NCBI GenBank assembly: GCA_002007465.1
Contig: LNAC01000275.1
Span: 496,001-560,000, forward strand
DNA from: Ailurus styani
Lineage: Eukaryota > Chordata > Mammalia > Carnivora > Ailuridae
Length of the DNA stretch: 64,000 nt
Direction of reading: 5' to 3'
A program made the translations under genes and the position numbers. Positions 13,999 to 29,609 of the stretch are shown piece after piece (the first letter of the stretch is position 1; each line of letters opens with the position of its first letter). The notes under the pieces were generated by a model. The model was not told the origin of the DNA and made no database searches. It worked only from the letters and a program-made list of their open reading frames with translations.

Positions 13999-14194
13999 TT
14001 TTAAGATTTTATTTATTTATTTGACACAGAGAGAGAGAGAGATCACAAGTAGGCAGAGCGGCAGGCAGAGGGAGAGGGAGAAGCAGGCTCTCTGCCGAGC
14101 AGGGAGCCTGACGTGGGACTCGATCCCAGGACCCTGAGATCATGACCTGAGCCGAAGGCAGAGGCTTAACCAACTGAGCCACCCAGGCGCCCAC
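13999..14194 (-). mobile_element. CAN-SINE, sense to BARD1
   Basis: Flanking AAAATGTATTTT at 13987-13998 and 14195-14206. Confidence 0.96.
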
Positions 14195-15053
14195 AAAATG
14201 TATTTTGAAAAGTGGCAGAGTTTGCATAGCAAAAGTCCAAAGCACATAAGAAAGTGTTCTAAGTGAAATGTGATGTAAAAAACAGTAAGGTGTTAGATTA
14301 ACATTAAATCTAAACAAAAGATAAAGTCTGAAGTAGAAATTCACAATTAAGGATCATAGCCTCCACCAGGAAATACAGGACTGGGAGACTTCACTGGTGA
14401 ACTTATCAAAGTCCTTGTGTTTTTTAAATTAAACAATGAAAATGGTAGATAAAGAATATCAATGACAGTACTATATGCAGTTAATTCCCAGTTGTCTTGT
14501 CTTACTTAAAAGCTTTCAAGATTTCCCTCCACCAGTATTCCATAAGATGCTTTTAGATTCATTTACCTTTGCGATAAATCATATTCCAGTCTTTCTTTTC
14601 CTATACCTGGCCTTCTGCAGACTTTCAATGCCTAATTACATTTCTGACTTGTTGACTCTCTCCATCTCCTGGACTATAAAAAGATTCTGTTATTTTCGCA
14701 TTTTAAAAGTGTAACTAAAAAAAAAAAATAGCTCTTGAGCCTTCTTTCCAAAATTTAAAGTCACATGCTCTTAGCACCATTTATGACAACTTAATACCAG
14801 AAAATATCAGAATACAGAACTTTCTAACCTGGATCCCTTAGCCCTCATCTACAAGCTTTGCTCCCTTCTAAAGACATCCAAAAATAACTCTAAGGCTGGA
14901 TTTTTGTCTCAGGTTTTCTTCTTCCTACCAGGGCTAAGTTACAAAAATTTTTACTCCTCTCTTTAAGTTTGCTTTACACACCATTGAAATAATTCAAGTT
15001 AAATTCTTACAGTAGCAGAAAACATATAAAATCAATTAAAAAATATCAAATGT

Positions 15054-15152
15054 TGGGGGGCCTGACTGGCTTGGTCAGTAGCACATGTGACTCTTGATCT
15101 CGAGGTCTTGACTGCAAGCCCCACACTGGGTGTAGAGATTACTTTTAAAAAA
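15054..15152 (+). mobile_element. Short old CAN-SINE lacking the CT-rich part
   Basis: Diverged head and middle only (GCCTGACTGGCTTGGTCAGT) with a short A tail, directly followed by a younger SINE. Confidence 0.8.
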
Positions 15153-15163
15153 AAAAGATACAC

Positions 15164-15390
15164 GGGCGACTGGGTGGCTCAGTGGGTTAAAGCCTCTGCT
15201 TTCGGCTCAGGTCATGATCTCAGCGTCCTGGGATCGAGACCCGCATCGGGCTCTCTGCTCAGCAGGGAGCCTGCTTCCTCCTCTCCTTGTCTCTCTGCCT
15301 GCCTCTCTGCCTACTTGTAATCTCTCTCTGTGTGTCAAATAAATAAATAAAATCTTTTTAAAAAATAAATAAATAAATAAATAAATAAAT
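15164..15390 (+). mobile_element. CAN-SINE with long (AAAT)n tail
   Basis: Flanking AAAAGATACAC at 15153-15163 and 15391-15401. It inserted at the tail of the older SINE. Confidence 0.96.
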
Positions 15391-15397
15391 AAAAGAT

Positions 15398-15426
15398 ACA
15401 CACACACACATACACACATATATATA
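15398..15426. repeat. Short (CA)n/(TA)n tract
   Basis: Lies directly after the right target-site copy of the SINE at 15164-15390. Confidence 0.85.
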
Positions 15427-17372
15427 ATCTATATTTGGTATAAGGACATATGCCTTCCATCAAACATGCTTTCAATAGAAACTACATTAGCCATGACTTC
15501 CTTATGTCATAGTGCAATGAAATCAATAGACTCGAGAAAGGCTTATATGCCTCCTTTAGCTTGCAGGGCCCTCAAGTATGTGGAAACACAGTATTTTTGG
15601 GCATTCAGTACTCAAGAACTATCATAACATCTGACTAAAATTTATAGAGGCAGACCCAAAGCTTTATAGGTTTGAGACACTCTGCTATACATATAAGAAA
15701 TATAATAAAGACAGTATGTCCTCACAGACCCTGTCTCACTGGTGTATCCTGTGCTAAGCATCAGTAAGATGATCTTCATGGGCATTCTCTTAAAATCATA
15801 GCCTTAGATAAAACTGCAAAATAGTCTACGGGGACCATTTAAAGACAAATGTGATGAGATAACAAAAAGTCCATCTTCTCTTTAAACCTGTATTCTACTA
15901 TTAATATATTACTACTTGAGAGTGATAACTACTAATAACAAAACTGGAGAAATTTTCAAATATTATATACTATGCAAATTATAAAACTGACAAAGGTGTG
16001 CCAAATGGAGGGAGAGTTTATTTCTGTGAGATACTCCATTCATGTTCAAGTAACCAGAAAAGGTAGAAAGCACACTTGATTATCTTTAAAAAGCGGAGTA
16101 AGAGGCTGGGAAGATGGTGGAGTAAGAGGACCCTAAGATCAATCGCCCTGTCCCATGGATACAACTAGAAAACACTCCTGTCAGTGTAAATAACCCAGAA
16201 AACAACCCAAAGACTGGCAGAACAAACCCCACAATGAAAGACAGAAAAGAAGCCACACTGAAGAAGGTAGGAAGGGCAGAGACATGGTAGGAGGCTAATC
16301 AGACCAAAGCATCCCTGAAAGGGAGGGAGCAATGGGCGCAGAGAAGGGAGAAAAAACAAGACTGTCACCAGGGAGCTCGCACAGGGAAGACAATTCCCCA
16401 CAACATTTGGTTTTGAAAATGAGAGGAGCCGAATTTCATGAGTTCTTAAAACAAGAGGGAGTTAAAGCCTAAAATTTTTAAAAATCACCCAGCTGGGTTC
16501 TGGGAGAGCCCAAAGGGCATTAGGAAGTAGAGTTCCCACCCTTAAAGTTCACCGAACAGCCAGGGGAGATGAAGCATAGAAGCAGCAGTTTAAAAACCAA
16601 CTGGGGGATACCAAGAGTTATTTACTCATCTCAGAGTGAAAGGGAGTTTCACAGGGAGACTCCACCAGGAACAAAGGAACCATTTCCCTCCCCTGCCACC
16701 AGGCACAAACGAACAGCCAGCCACATGGGGGAAACAGCGCCATGCCAACATTCACTAACTTGCTTCACCAAGCCCCGCCCCCTGCAGCCCATCTTGCCTC
16801 AGTCCCAGCCCCCGCAAGAAGACCTGTGCAAGCCTTGCCAACACCGCATCTCCATACCCACACACACTGGAGGGCCTTGGTCTCAGGAGTGGTGGAGAGC
16901 CCCCATGGAATACCATATAGCCTGTTAAAACTATGCACCTCACCCTACACCAGTGCCCATAACTGCACTGCAGATGACTAGATTGAGGGGGAAAGCAGCC
17001 AGGAAGCAATAGCAAGGTTCGTGCCACACACACAGGAGACACTCCAGAAGGGCCAGGTTCGGGGGAACAGGGGACACCGCACTGCAGGGCATTACAGGAC
17101 CTCTTCTTCAAAGGCCACTACTTTCAAGAGCAGGAGACACAGCTGACTTTCCTAACACACACAAACAGACACAGAGAGTTAGACAAAATGAGGACACACA
17201 GAAATATGTCCCAAATGAAAAACAGGACAAAACCACAGCAAGAGATATAAGCAAAACTGATATAAGCAATATGCCTGATAGAGAATTTATATTAACGATC
17301 ATAAAGATACTCCCTGGACTTGAGAAAAGAGGGAAGGACAACAGTGAGACCCTTAATAAAAAGATGAAAAAA

Positions 17373-17561
17373 GGGCGCCTGCGTGGCTCAGTGGGTTAAA
17401 GCCTCTGCCTTTGGCTCAGGTCATGATCTCAGGGTCCTGGGACTAAGGCCCACATGGGGCTCCCTGCTCAGCAGGGAGCCTGCTTCCTCCTTTCTGCCTG
17501 CCTCTCTGCCTACTTGTGATCTCTCTCTCTGTGTGTCAAATAAATAAACAGAACTTTTAAA
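17373..17561 (+). mobile_element. CAN-SINE inserted in an L1
   Basis: Flanking AAAAAGATGAAAAA on both sides. L1 sequence continues across it. Confidence 0.95.
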
Positions 17562-17971
17562 AAAAAGATGAAAAAGAAACAATCAGAAATGAAGAATATA
17601 ATAAATGAAATTAAAAACACACTAGGTGGAATAAATAGCAAGCTAGAGGGAACAGAAGAATTAATTAGCAACTAGGACAGAGTAATGGAAAATAATCAAG
17701 CTGAGCAGGTGAGAGAAAAAAACTATGCAAAATGAGAATGGACTAAGGAAACTCAGTGACTCCATCAAGTGTAATAACATGTATAGATACACGAGAAGAG
17801 GAAGAGAAAAAAGGAGGCAGAAAATTTATTTCAAGAAATAATCACTGAAAACTTCCTTAATGTGGGGAAGGAAACAGATATCCAGATCCAGTGGGCACAA
17901 AGATTCCTCCAACAACATCAAGCCAAGGAGGTCCACACCAAGACACATAGTAATTAAAATGTCAAAAAAAC

Positions 17972-18190
17972 TGGGGCACCTGGGTGGCTGATTATCAGTT
18001 ACTCAGCCAACTCTTGATTTCAGCTCAGGTCATCATCTCAGGGCTGTGAGATCAAGCCCCCAGCTGAGTTCAGCACTTGGCATGGGGTCTACCTGAGATT
18101 CTCTCTCTCCCTCTTCCTCTGCCCTTCCCCCTGCTTGTGCGAGCATGTACTCTCTCAATCAATAAATAAAATTTTTTAAATAAAATAAAA
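17972..18190 (+). mobile_element. Older CAN-SINE inserted in an L1
   Basis: Diverged body (GGGGCACCTGGGTGGCTGAT) ending in an AAATAAAATAAAAT tail. L1 sequence resumes after it. Confidence 0.92.
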
Positions 18191-19017
18191 TGGCAATAGT
18201 AGTGATAAAGAGAGAGTTTGAAAAGCAGCAAGAGAAAAGAAAATAGTTACATACAAGGGGAAACCCCATATGGCTATCAGTGGATTTTTCGGCAGAAACT
18301 TTGCAGGCCAGAAGAGAACTGCATGATAAATTCGAAGTGCTGAAAGGAGAAACTCTGAAGCCAAGAATACTCTATTCAGCAAGGCTATTATTCAGAACAG
18401 AAGGTGAAAAAAGAAGAGATTCCTAGACAAACAAATGCTAAAGGAGGAATTCATAACCATTAAACCAGGGAACTCTCTCAGTGGAAAGACAAGACCACAA
18501 GTAAGGGTAAGAAAAGAAGGAAGCACAAAAGCACTAAAAATAAATCAATAAAAATAAACCAGTCAAGGTAATTAGAAAATAAAAAGATATAAAGTATGAC
18601 ACCATATACCTAAAATGTGTGTGGGAGGGAGGAGAGGAAGGATTCAAACTTAAATGACCATCAACTTTATACAGACTACTATATATAGAAGGTATTAAAC
18701 ACAAACCTAATGGTAACCACAAATAAAAAACCAGTAATAGAAAGAAAAAAGAAAAAGAAAGGAATTCAAGTGTATCACTAAAGAAAACCATTAAAGAAGG
18801 ATCAGAGAAGAACTACAAAAAACAATCACAGAACAAGTAACAAAACGGCAATAATAAATATGTACCTATCAATAATTAGAATGCAAATGGACTAAACTCT
18901 CCAATCGAAAGACGAAATGGGTGATGGAATGGATAAAAAAAACAAGACCTATCCATATGCTGCCTACAAGAGACTCATTTCAAACCTAAAGACAAATGCA
19001 GACTGAAAGCAAGGGGA

Positions 19018-19206
19018 GGGCGCCTGGGTGGCTCAGTGGGTTAAGCCTCTGCCTTCGGCTCAAGTCATGATCTCAGGGTCCTGGGACTAAGGCCCACATG
19101 GGGCTCCCTGCTCAACAGGGAGCCTGCTTCCTCCTCTCTGCCTGCCTCTCTGCCTACTTGTGATCTCTCTGTCAAATAAATAAATAAAAACCTTAAAAAA
19201 AAAAAA
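19018..19206 (+). mobile_element. CAN-SINE at an L1 deletion junction
   Basis: Complete element, but with no matching flanking repeats. The L1 parts on the two sides come from distant ORF2 regions. Confidence 0.93.
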
Positions 19207-19719
19207 GAAATGTACTAAAATGAACAGCTTTCCTATATGTCAGAAATAACAAGTTCTATTTATTAACAGCCAGTTCACCAGAGCAACAAAAGAATCAAAT
19301 GCCTGGAAAAACTCAATAAATACTAAATGCATAATAAACATACATAAATATAAAATCACATATATATAAATTAGATGAAAAAACTTTACAAAGATGTATA
19401 ACAGAAGGCTTAAATAAATGGAGAAACATGCTATGTTCCTGAGTAAAAAAATCAAGTTTATTAAATCTACTATAATCTATACCCTTACTCAATTTCAATC
19501 ACAATCCTAATAAGATATTTCTTAACACTGTGTATCAGACTTCATGTGAAGGAAGAAGCTGATAGAAAGAGTGAATTCCCTCCCTCAGCCACCACTGTCC
19601 CCACCACTACTTTAGCTCAGACTCACCTCCCTGGGTTATTGGACACACCTCTCCGCTGAGCTCCCAGCCCATGTGCAGGACGAAGTTTTCAGTGTAAAAT
19701 CTGAACCCTCTGGCACACA

Positions 19720-20060
19720 AGGTCTCTCTGCCTCTGCCACCTTCTCCAGCCTCTTAAGTGGTCATCCTTCTCCCCCTTCACACCAGTCTTAGCATCACTA
19801 ACCAGTTCCTAGAACTGAATAGACAAATGGTCTTGGCTACTACCGTGTACCTCAATACCCACCAACTCCTTGTGAAAGCCCATATTCCTCTTCTTCAAAA
19901 TTCAGTGGAAATCCTCCTTCCTCTAGAAAGCCTTTTACGACATCCTCTAGTCACACTTACAGCCCCTGATCTAGATTCTCACAGAATCCTGTGCACCAAC
20001 CTACGAAGGCATGGGTCACACGGCTCTGTAATCACTGATCCGTTCACTCCACTAGTAAAC
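19720..20060 (+). mobile_element. Probable LINE-2 fragment
   Basis: CTTCAAAATTCAGTGGAAAT and CTCTAGAAAGCCTTTTACGA fit the L2 3' part. Confidence 0.5.
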
Positions 20061-20532
20061 AAGGAGCAGATCAAACAGCGGAAGATGAGGAAATGAAGGA
20101 GCAGTGGCGAGCCTCTGAGAACACCCAAGAGGATGTCACTGAAGACCCAGGAAAATAAAGGCATCCAAGTAAGAAAACTACTTCAACCTCAAAAGAATGA
20201 AGGAGACTATCAAAATGTCTGTTGTAGAGATGAAGATTTTCCTTCGGAAACTCAGAAAAAGCAGACTCTACCCACCTACAACTTCGATTAGTCAAAGTAC
20301 CAAGCGATCAAGAGGGAAGGACAGAAGAATAGCTTTCACCCTTTCCAGTTCCAACCCTTCTTCCTTCATCCGGGACAGAAAGAGTCTAGTCCTAGCTACA
20401 GAGAGATGAGTTCCATTAAGAGTAAAAGAGACATAAATAGAAATAAAAATATAAGCAGAGAAAATAAAAGTAGTACACTTGCCAACTCAGATTATAGAAT
20501 CAGAGATAGGAATGGTTTAAAATGAACAGAGA

Positions 20533-20735
20533 GGGCCTCCTGGGTGGCTCAGTCGTTAAGTTTCTGCCTTCAGCTCAGGTCATGATCCCAGGGTCCTGGG
20601 ATGGAGCCTGCATCAGGCTCCCTGCTAGGCAGGAAGCCTGCTTCTCCCTCTCCCACTCCCTCTGCTTGTGTTCCCTCTCTTGCTGTGTCTCTCTCTGTCA
20701 AATGAATAAAATCTTTTAAAAAAATAAATAAAAAT
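20533..20735 (+). mobile_element. CAN-SINE
   Basis: Flanks AAAATGAACAGAG and AAAATGAACAAGAG. Confidence 0.95.
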
Positions 20736-21302
20736 AAAATGAACAAGAGTTTCAGGCAAAAAAAAAAAAAAAGAGTAATAAGAAGTCCATACAGTCCCCT
20801 GGCCCCCCTCCCCATACTCTAAACAGAGAAAGTCAAGGACTGTATTCCATCTACTGTCACTTGTTAGTACTTAACTCAAAAGGACAATATACAGAACATT
20901 GGCAGAAAGAAAAAGAGATCTTAAAAAGGTCAAGGCTATGGGAATGGGAAGCTGTGAACCCACAAAAGGTAACAAATGGAGAAGAGACTAAGGATTCTGC
21001 CCAGGAAGCACAGTCATTTACACTAACATCTACCAGAAACCAGGGCTACCACCCCTGAAAAGGTGCAGCTTACGGAAACCTGGTTTCAGACTTTCACTCC
21101 ACACTTACAGTGAATCGGGGAGCAGAGGGAGGCAATTCCTACTGTTGTCAGATCGGACCCTTTTTCAAAGGAGAGGGAAAAAAATATGCCATCTTTTCAC
21201 GCCTTCAAATACACCTTTCCACTATGACTGACTGTGGGTACAGACTATGTTAGGCACTGGGCAGGACCAGGAGAGCAGGCATGACTTAGAAAGGCTGGTA
21301 TG

Positions 21303-21496
21303 GGGGCGCCTGGGTGGCTCAGTGGGTTAAAGCCTCTGCCTTCGGCTCAGGTCATGATCTCAGGGTCCTGGGATCGAGCCCCGCATCAGGCTCTCTGCTC
21401 AGCAGGGAGCCTGCTTCCTCCTCTCTGCCTGCCTCTCTGCCTACTTGTGATCTCTCTCTCTGTCAAATAATAAATAAAATCTTAAAAAAAAAAAAA
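21303..21496 (+). mobile_element. CAN-SINE, full length
   Basis: Flanking AAAGGCTGGTATG at 21290-21302 and 21497-21509. Confidence 0.97.
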
Positions 21497-21539
21497 AAAG
21501 GCTGGTATGAAAAATGCTGAAGGGAAAGGAGGGTGGGAG

Positions 21540-21680
21540 GAAGAGCATCAAGATGAGGCTGGAGAAGTTAGTGGTGCCACACCTTCCAAGGCCTTATGAA
21601 CCACGTTTTGAAGTTTATTTTAAAAACATTAAGAGGTGCCAGTGAAGGGTTTTAAGCAATTAAGTGATTTGGCCAGATTT
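21540..21680 (-). mobile_element. LINE-2 fragment
   Basis: GAAGGGTTTTAAGCAATTAA and TTCCAAGGCCTTATGAACCA are reverse-strand L2 text. Confidence 0.6.
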
Positions 21681-22036
21681 CTACTTTTGAAAAGTTCTTG
21701 CGCTGCAGTGTGGGGAACGAACAAAGCAATCTGAAAAGGAGGAGACGTCTCAGTTAGGAAACTGGTGAAGCCAATCAGGTGAACAACAACTACTATGAAA
21801 TAAAACAAAGCGAAAAACACAGCAAATACAAGAGTATGATGACCACTCGTCTGGAAATGAAGGAATAATGATATTTAGAAACAGCTCCCACACGCTCTCA
21901 CAGCCTAGATGAATCTGACCGCTGCATCTGCACTATGGCTGCCCTACCAACCTCCACCCGATGTTATCCCCAACCTCTCACCAGACAAACCCTCTTTCCC
22001 CACTGTCCTAACTGTATCAACCAGCTGTCCAACTCA

Positions 22037-22458
22037 GTAGCCACTTGGTCCATGTGGCTATTTAAATTAATTAAAATACATTTTCAAGGGCACCTGGGTG
22101 GCTCAGTGGGTTAAAGCCTCTGCTTTCGGCTCAGGTCATGATCTCAGGGTCCTGGGATCGAGGCCCACATCGGGCTCCCTGCTCAGCGGGGAGCCTGCTT
22201 CCCCCCCTCTCTCTCTGCCTGCCTCTCTGCCTCCTTGTGATCTCTTGCCCTCTGTGAAATAAATAAATAAAATCTTTAAAAAAATAAAATAAAATAAAAT
22301 AAAATAAAATACATTTTCAAATTGAGTTTCTCCGTAGCAACAGCCACATTTCAAGTCTTCAACAGCAGCAGATGGCTAGTGGCTACTGAGCGCCCAGCAC
22401 GGCAGAGAGCATTTCCATCACTGCAGAAAGATGTACTGGATGGCACTGCGCTACAGAC
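22037..22458. mobile_element. Probable hAT-type element split by a SINE
   Basis: TAGCCACTTGGTCCATGTGG on one side, and CAACAGCCACATTTCAAGTC with CAGATGGCTAGTGGCTACTG on the other, are typical text of an old non-autonomous element. The SINE at 22088-22305 interrupts it. Confidence 0.55.
22088..22305 (+). mobile_element. CAN-SINE inside a probable hAT element
   Basis: Flanking AAAATACATTTTCAA at 22073-22087 and 22306-22320. Confidence 0.97.
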
Positions 22459-22639
22459 ATACCTAAATCTGCCACTTCGCTAGGTAAGCCTATTTAAAAA
22501 CAACACATTTATCTGAGAGGCACCTGTGAAGGCAGACTTGGCTCAGTGTCTCATGCCCACACCTTGTGTATTAATAAGCTTCACAGTGTAGTGAAGAATC
22601 ATGGTGTACAAACCACCAGACAGGCCCTGTGTTTTGGCT

Positions 22640-22805
22640 CATTAATCCTCACTATGCTCTGAAGAAATAGAAAGGCAGCAGGCATCACCCATGTTTTATA
22701 GGTGAGGACACCAAGGCACAGAAATTAACCTGCCTGAGGCTATAAAGTCAATAATGGAGTCACAAATAAATGCTGAATTCCCTAACGCTCTGACCAGTGC
22801 TCCAT
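22640..22805 (+). mobile_element. MIR SINE
   Basis: CTCATTAATCCTCACTATGC, then GTGAGGACACCAAGGCACAG and CCTGAGGCTATAAAGTCAAT follow the MIR core order. Confidence 0.7.
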
Positions 22806-22927
22806 TCATTAAAGTAGTCATGGCTGATTTCAGAACCCAAGGATAGAAACTATTCCGTTTCGCCTGACCCAGGCAACCATTTGCTTTATGAAATGGCTGG
22901 CTATACCCACAGGTGGGTCATATCTGT

Positions 22928-22937
22928 TCGTGTGTGC

Positions 22938-22990
<53 letters not shown>

Positions 22991-23011
22991 AGAAAAATAA
23001 AAATATAGAAN

Positions 23012-23050
<39 letters not shown>
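22928..23050. repeat. (TG)n microsatellite, probably duplicated in assembly
   Basis: Two long TG runs (about 22929-22988 and 23012-23049) flank a short unique sequence and an N. They give spurious Thr-His frames on the other strand. Confidence 0.9.
23011..23011. other. Single-N join inside a (TG)n tract
   Basis: One N separates two (TG)n runs that are each followed by the same roughly 20-base flank (AGAAAAATAAAAATATAGAA). Confidence 0.9.
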
Positions 23051-23051
<1 letters not shown>

Positions 23052-23991
23052 GTCAGAAAAATAAAAATATAGAAAAATGGTACCCCAACTATCTCACCAC
23101 ATCTGACAGAAAATAAAGATATTAGACCCACTTACTGAAACTAACAGCACCAAGGTATGGTACACTCCTGCCTTATTAGTTTTTCAATTATGCTTTAAAA
23201 AAATTACAACGAAAAGCTCTGCATTCTAGAATACTTGATTGCCTCTGTGGTGAAAGTAAGCGTGACTTTCGTGTGCTCTTTCCAAACCTATATACACAAT
23301 GGGGACATGAAGAGGCAGTTCTATTTCCATTTCAACTCCCTCATTAACTGAAAAGAGTAAAATAATATATAGGGAGACATGAACCAAGTTATAGATTAAA
23401 GATATAAAATCCACATACGGCAATTGCTTGTGACACTCTTGACAACAGCAATTTTAAAATGCAGCCGCCAGCATTCACTAATGCATCTCTGTGCCCTGAC
23501 ACCACAAAACAATTTACCCCGAGCTTCATTTGAATGATGTGAAAAGCCTAAGAAATAACTAGATAGCACTTTTCCAACATCTGAATTCTTACATATTTTA
23601 ACTACATGTGCAGAAAAAGCATAAAAAATAGAATTTTTAAAAGAAATTCTAAAGTACTGGGAAGCATACAAAATAGTTATTTCTATGCTTCTAATTCTTT
23701 TCTTATTAATATGACTCGATCTACAGAATATAACTAAGTGAATTTACACAGAAAAATCAAAGCCTCCGAAATTAATTTGGCAATTGTTTCTAAAGTAAAG
23801 GAGCAAATCTCCCTCAAAAATTTAAGTATTCCAAAGGTAAAGGGCATGAATGCTGATTTTAAATATAGACTATAGTGGTCCCGTCTCTCAGAGGAGAGCC
23901 ATCCACCCGGGTCTTACAGGGTGTGTTCCATCACAGTCTTGACTCAGGAATACAAGTCAACTAAACAACAGTGTTTAAGGTGAATGACTTA

Positions 23992-26166
<2,175 letters not shown>

Positions 26167-27375
26167 CTAGTAGAACAATGAAAAAATAAAAAGAAATTAA
26201 AATCATCAAGAAAAGAAAAGAAGATACTGAGATTCAGGTTTGGTTTGGTTTGATTTGAAGATTCTGCCTTCTTAAAGACAGAATCAAACTTAAATCTTTT
26301 CTCTATTGCCTACTGCTTATGAATCATAAGCAAGAAGTAATGTATGGATGAACTGTTCTGAGGTATCAAATCATGAAGTCATATAGTCCATCCTTGAATA
26401 TCAAGTACAAAATCCCCACGATTAGCAACCCTTATCAAAAGTCATTTCAAAATACCAAATAAAGGGCACTAGCCCAAAATCAACTGATGATAATGAAGTA
26501 TTTAAAGTCATCACTTCATTTGTGAAAAACATCCTTTTTGAGCATGCATTAAAATGATTTCCAAGTACTGTTTAAAGCAAAATTAAGGCTAAGAAGGTTA
26601 CTCAGTTAAAACTGCCAAAAACTGTTTTCTTATTGACAGTTACTCCATTTATCCTTAATACATCAATTTAGTTTATATTCACCTTATTTGCTCTAAGGTA
26701 TTTTTCCAGGCAAAAGCAAGGCTTATTTTCTCCAAATACTACTGACACAGCTTACTCTGAAAAAGGCTGAATAAAAGTTACATATGGCAAAAATTACCTA
26801 TGACAAAGCTGTGTTCAACTGGTTTTGTGAAGAGCTTCTTTAGAGAGAAGGAAATCTCTCCTCTCCCACTCCCAGCCCCAATATTCTTCTGAAATGACTT
26901 TTTCCCCTATTGGTTGTATTATCTAGAAGTCACTAAATCTCCTAAAAACAATGCCTTTTATTGCTTGTTTTGGGCTACCTCTCGAACACAGCAAATCTTA
27001 AGATGAGAGCTTACTTTAGTTTTCTATTAAAAAAATATATATCTGCAACATACACCTTTATGTTCCTAAGTTAACAAAATGGCCCTAAATACTTAATGGA
27101 TCTAAACAACAAACATTATATATGTTTCAAATCAATTGCCCCAGCTTCAGTTAAAAACACTTTGCCATAGTTTCTTAGGGGTGCAGATTCTATACCTCTA
27201 GTACAAGTTAACATCTTTTTAGCAACATTTGCTCTATCATCAAGTCAATTCCAAATAAAACCAGGAACATCTGTCAAGTTACAAATTTGAATTTTTTTAA
27301 ACAATCTCATGAATACAGGGGCAAATGAACTGCCAGAACCACACATTCATACATTTCCAACCTTCAACGTGAAAG

Positions 27376-27378
<3 letters not shown>

Positions 27379-27428
<50 letters not shown>
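27379..27428. repeat. (CA)n microsatellite
   Basis: About 25 uninterrupted CA units; probably length-polymorphic. Confidence 0.95.
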
Positions 27429-27434
<6 letters not shown>

Positions 27435-29609
27435 AGCCTTCTAAAAGATTTCCTCATTCTAATTCTACATAGTAGTTACAAAAACATATTAACCTAAAGA
27501 AGCCCATAAAATAATATATACACAACTATGGGATGAAGAATCACAGGGGAACAGTCACAAAGAAACAGTGACAATCTAAAGACCTAAAGCAGACTCTCTC
27601 GTAAGGTTGCTAGACAGTGGTATTTTTCTTTCACGTCACCTCGTCATACTATCAAAGTGTGTTCTGTTAACAAACCATCCCTAGACTTCCCCGAAACAAA
27701 TACCCAATATGCAAACTGCTTGTTATTTATACCCAACCTGCTTTCTCCTCCCTAGTACTTAAAAGTCTGTCATAATTTCATTGTTCTACTTTATGTAAAT
27801 TTAATGTCATGCACATAAATAAAATTATGAAAATCAGACAGAGTCCACAGCAAATGAGCAAGTTTGAACCAGTATGGGATTTCTGGGAAATAAATTAACT
27901 TCTGCTTCTGATTTCTTTAAATTACTATCTTTGCTAACAGAATATTTTCTGAGTAATAAGTACTCACTTTTAGACTCCCCACAACTTAAAAGAATAATTG
28001 AGATTTTCTTAAACCACAGCAAGAAAAAAAAATCATCTAAGGAAAGTTTTTACCAATGCTCGTAAGAAATTTTAAATGGATTTGTTATTTTTCAGTAAGA
28101 CCTAAGAGACTGAAAATGAAGGAAGATGTGTACCACAATCAATTTTCTTATTGCTAACCTTTCATTCAAAAAGGTTCTTCACATCCATACATGTTATAAC
28201 AGTATAAATTAACTTTCCAAACACACACACACTTTTTTTTCCTAATTATAAAGACCAGCTCTTCTAAAATATAATTAAGAATAAATATCTTAATAAAAAT
28301 GGTACCAGACATCATAATAATGATGACTTATCCCAAATGGTTAAGCTTTTCCACATAAATGACTTAATCAACTACCCTAAAACTTCTTCTTTTGGCAACT
28401 AGATATTGTTAAAAAATTGTTTTTAGTCATCCAGAATGAAGCTCTAAAATACATTAAACACTTCCCTGGCTTCTCAGACTTGACTGAATGAAACAGTTTC
28501 ATAGACGATTCTGACAACCTAGTCCTGGACGCTAAGTTCCTGGTTCAGGTTCAGTATTATAAAAGTGGTGGGAGACAGAGGGAGAAATGGATACTGAGTC
28601 TAAGAGATGTTCTAGAACTTAAATCTTGAAAGCATCACAGCTGCGAGTTTGCTTGTGAGTCCTTTACTACTTTCTCAGGAAGGAAGCATGAAGGACATGC
28701 AGTAACATGACTTTACTTAAAACAACACAATGAATCACAAAGTCAGACCCTGAAGTAGACTCCTCACAAGGGAGGTTATCTCCACCCAGGAGAGTCCCAA
28801 CACCTTTGATACGTTAAGTGTATCGGGCCTTGTAAGTTGCCTTCAAAATATGATTATGTCTGCACCAAAAGTGTATCGTGACATGCCCAGGACAAGCCTT
28901 TCTTCTATTTCATGATACAGTCAATGCCGTGGCATGAATTATGAGTAATCATTACCATTTTAAGAATCTGCTAGAAATTTGAGGATGTTTATTCCAGCAA
29001 CTACAAATCTTCAAGCAAAGGTGACATAATAAAATAACAAATCAAAATTTTCTCTACTACGTCTAAAGAAATACCAAATACTAAGTTTTTAAAAATTAAA
29101 CCAGAAGACTAAATTACGAGTGCTTATCGTAGTTTCTACTTAGGTGGAACACTTACACATTTACGACAACGTTCTCAGCAGCATTTAACTATAGGTGACA
29201 TTTACATTCGAATACACATAGAAACACGGGCAATAAAGAGAACTGACTGGATCTCAACTTTCGTTCTGGTTAAACAAGAATGTGCACAACATCCCAGACA
29301 TCATATTAATGAATATTCTGCTTGAAATTCTCCAGTGTAGTAAAATGAAAGTATAAATAAGGAACAAGAATAATCCTGTGTGGGGTTGGTATTCAAAGAG
29401 TACTAAATGTCCAAAAATTAGATGGCTCATCTGTAAATCCATGATTCTAAGGGAAAAAAGGATTTGAGAACTGATAATACAAACAAAATCTGCCGGCGGC
29501 AGAGTAGCTGTCTACATTGAGGTAGCCTGAATTTAGGCAGACTGGATATTTCCTAAGACCCTTCTATTGCCAAGTACAGAGGTTATCAAGGTAAATAAGG
29601 TTAACAGAT

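Larger units (their letters stand above)
16090..19515 (+). mobile_element. LINE-1 remnant, 5' region plus ORF2 pieces
   Basis: Starts with an L1-like 5' end (GAAGATGGTGGAGTAAGAGG) and continues through typical L1 5'/ORF1-side text (for example GTTACATACAAGGGGAAACC at 18246 and GCTGCCTACAAGAGACTCAT near 18959). After a SINE (19018-19206) it resumes in a different ORF2 segment up to about 19515. Three SINEs interrupt it and no long frame survives. It is transcriptionally antisense to BARD1 and dead as a coding element. Confidence 0.8.

Noticed and set aside
16569..17111. Overlapping frames of about 118 codons on both strands
   Set aside because: They lie within an L1 remnant's GC-richer 5' region; no known domain, no conserved start context.
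22901..23131. Thr-His repeat protein frame
   Set aside because: Translation of a TG microsatellite.
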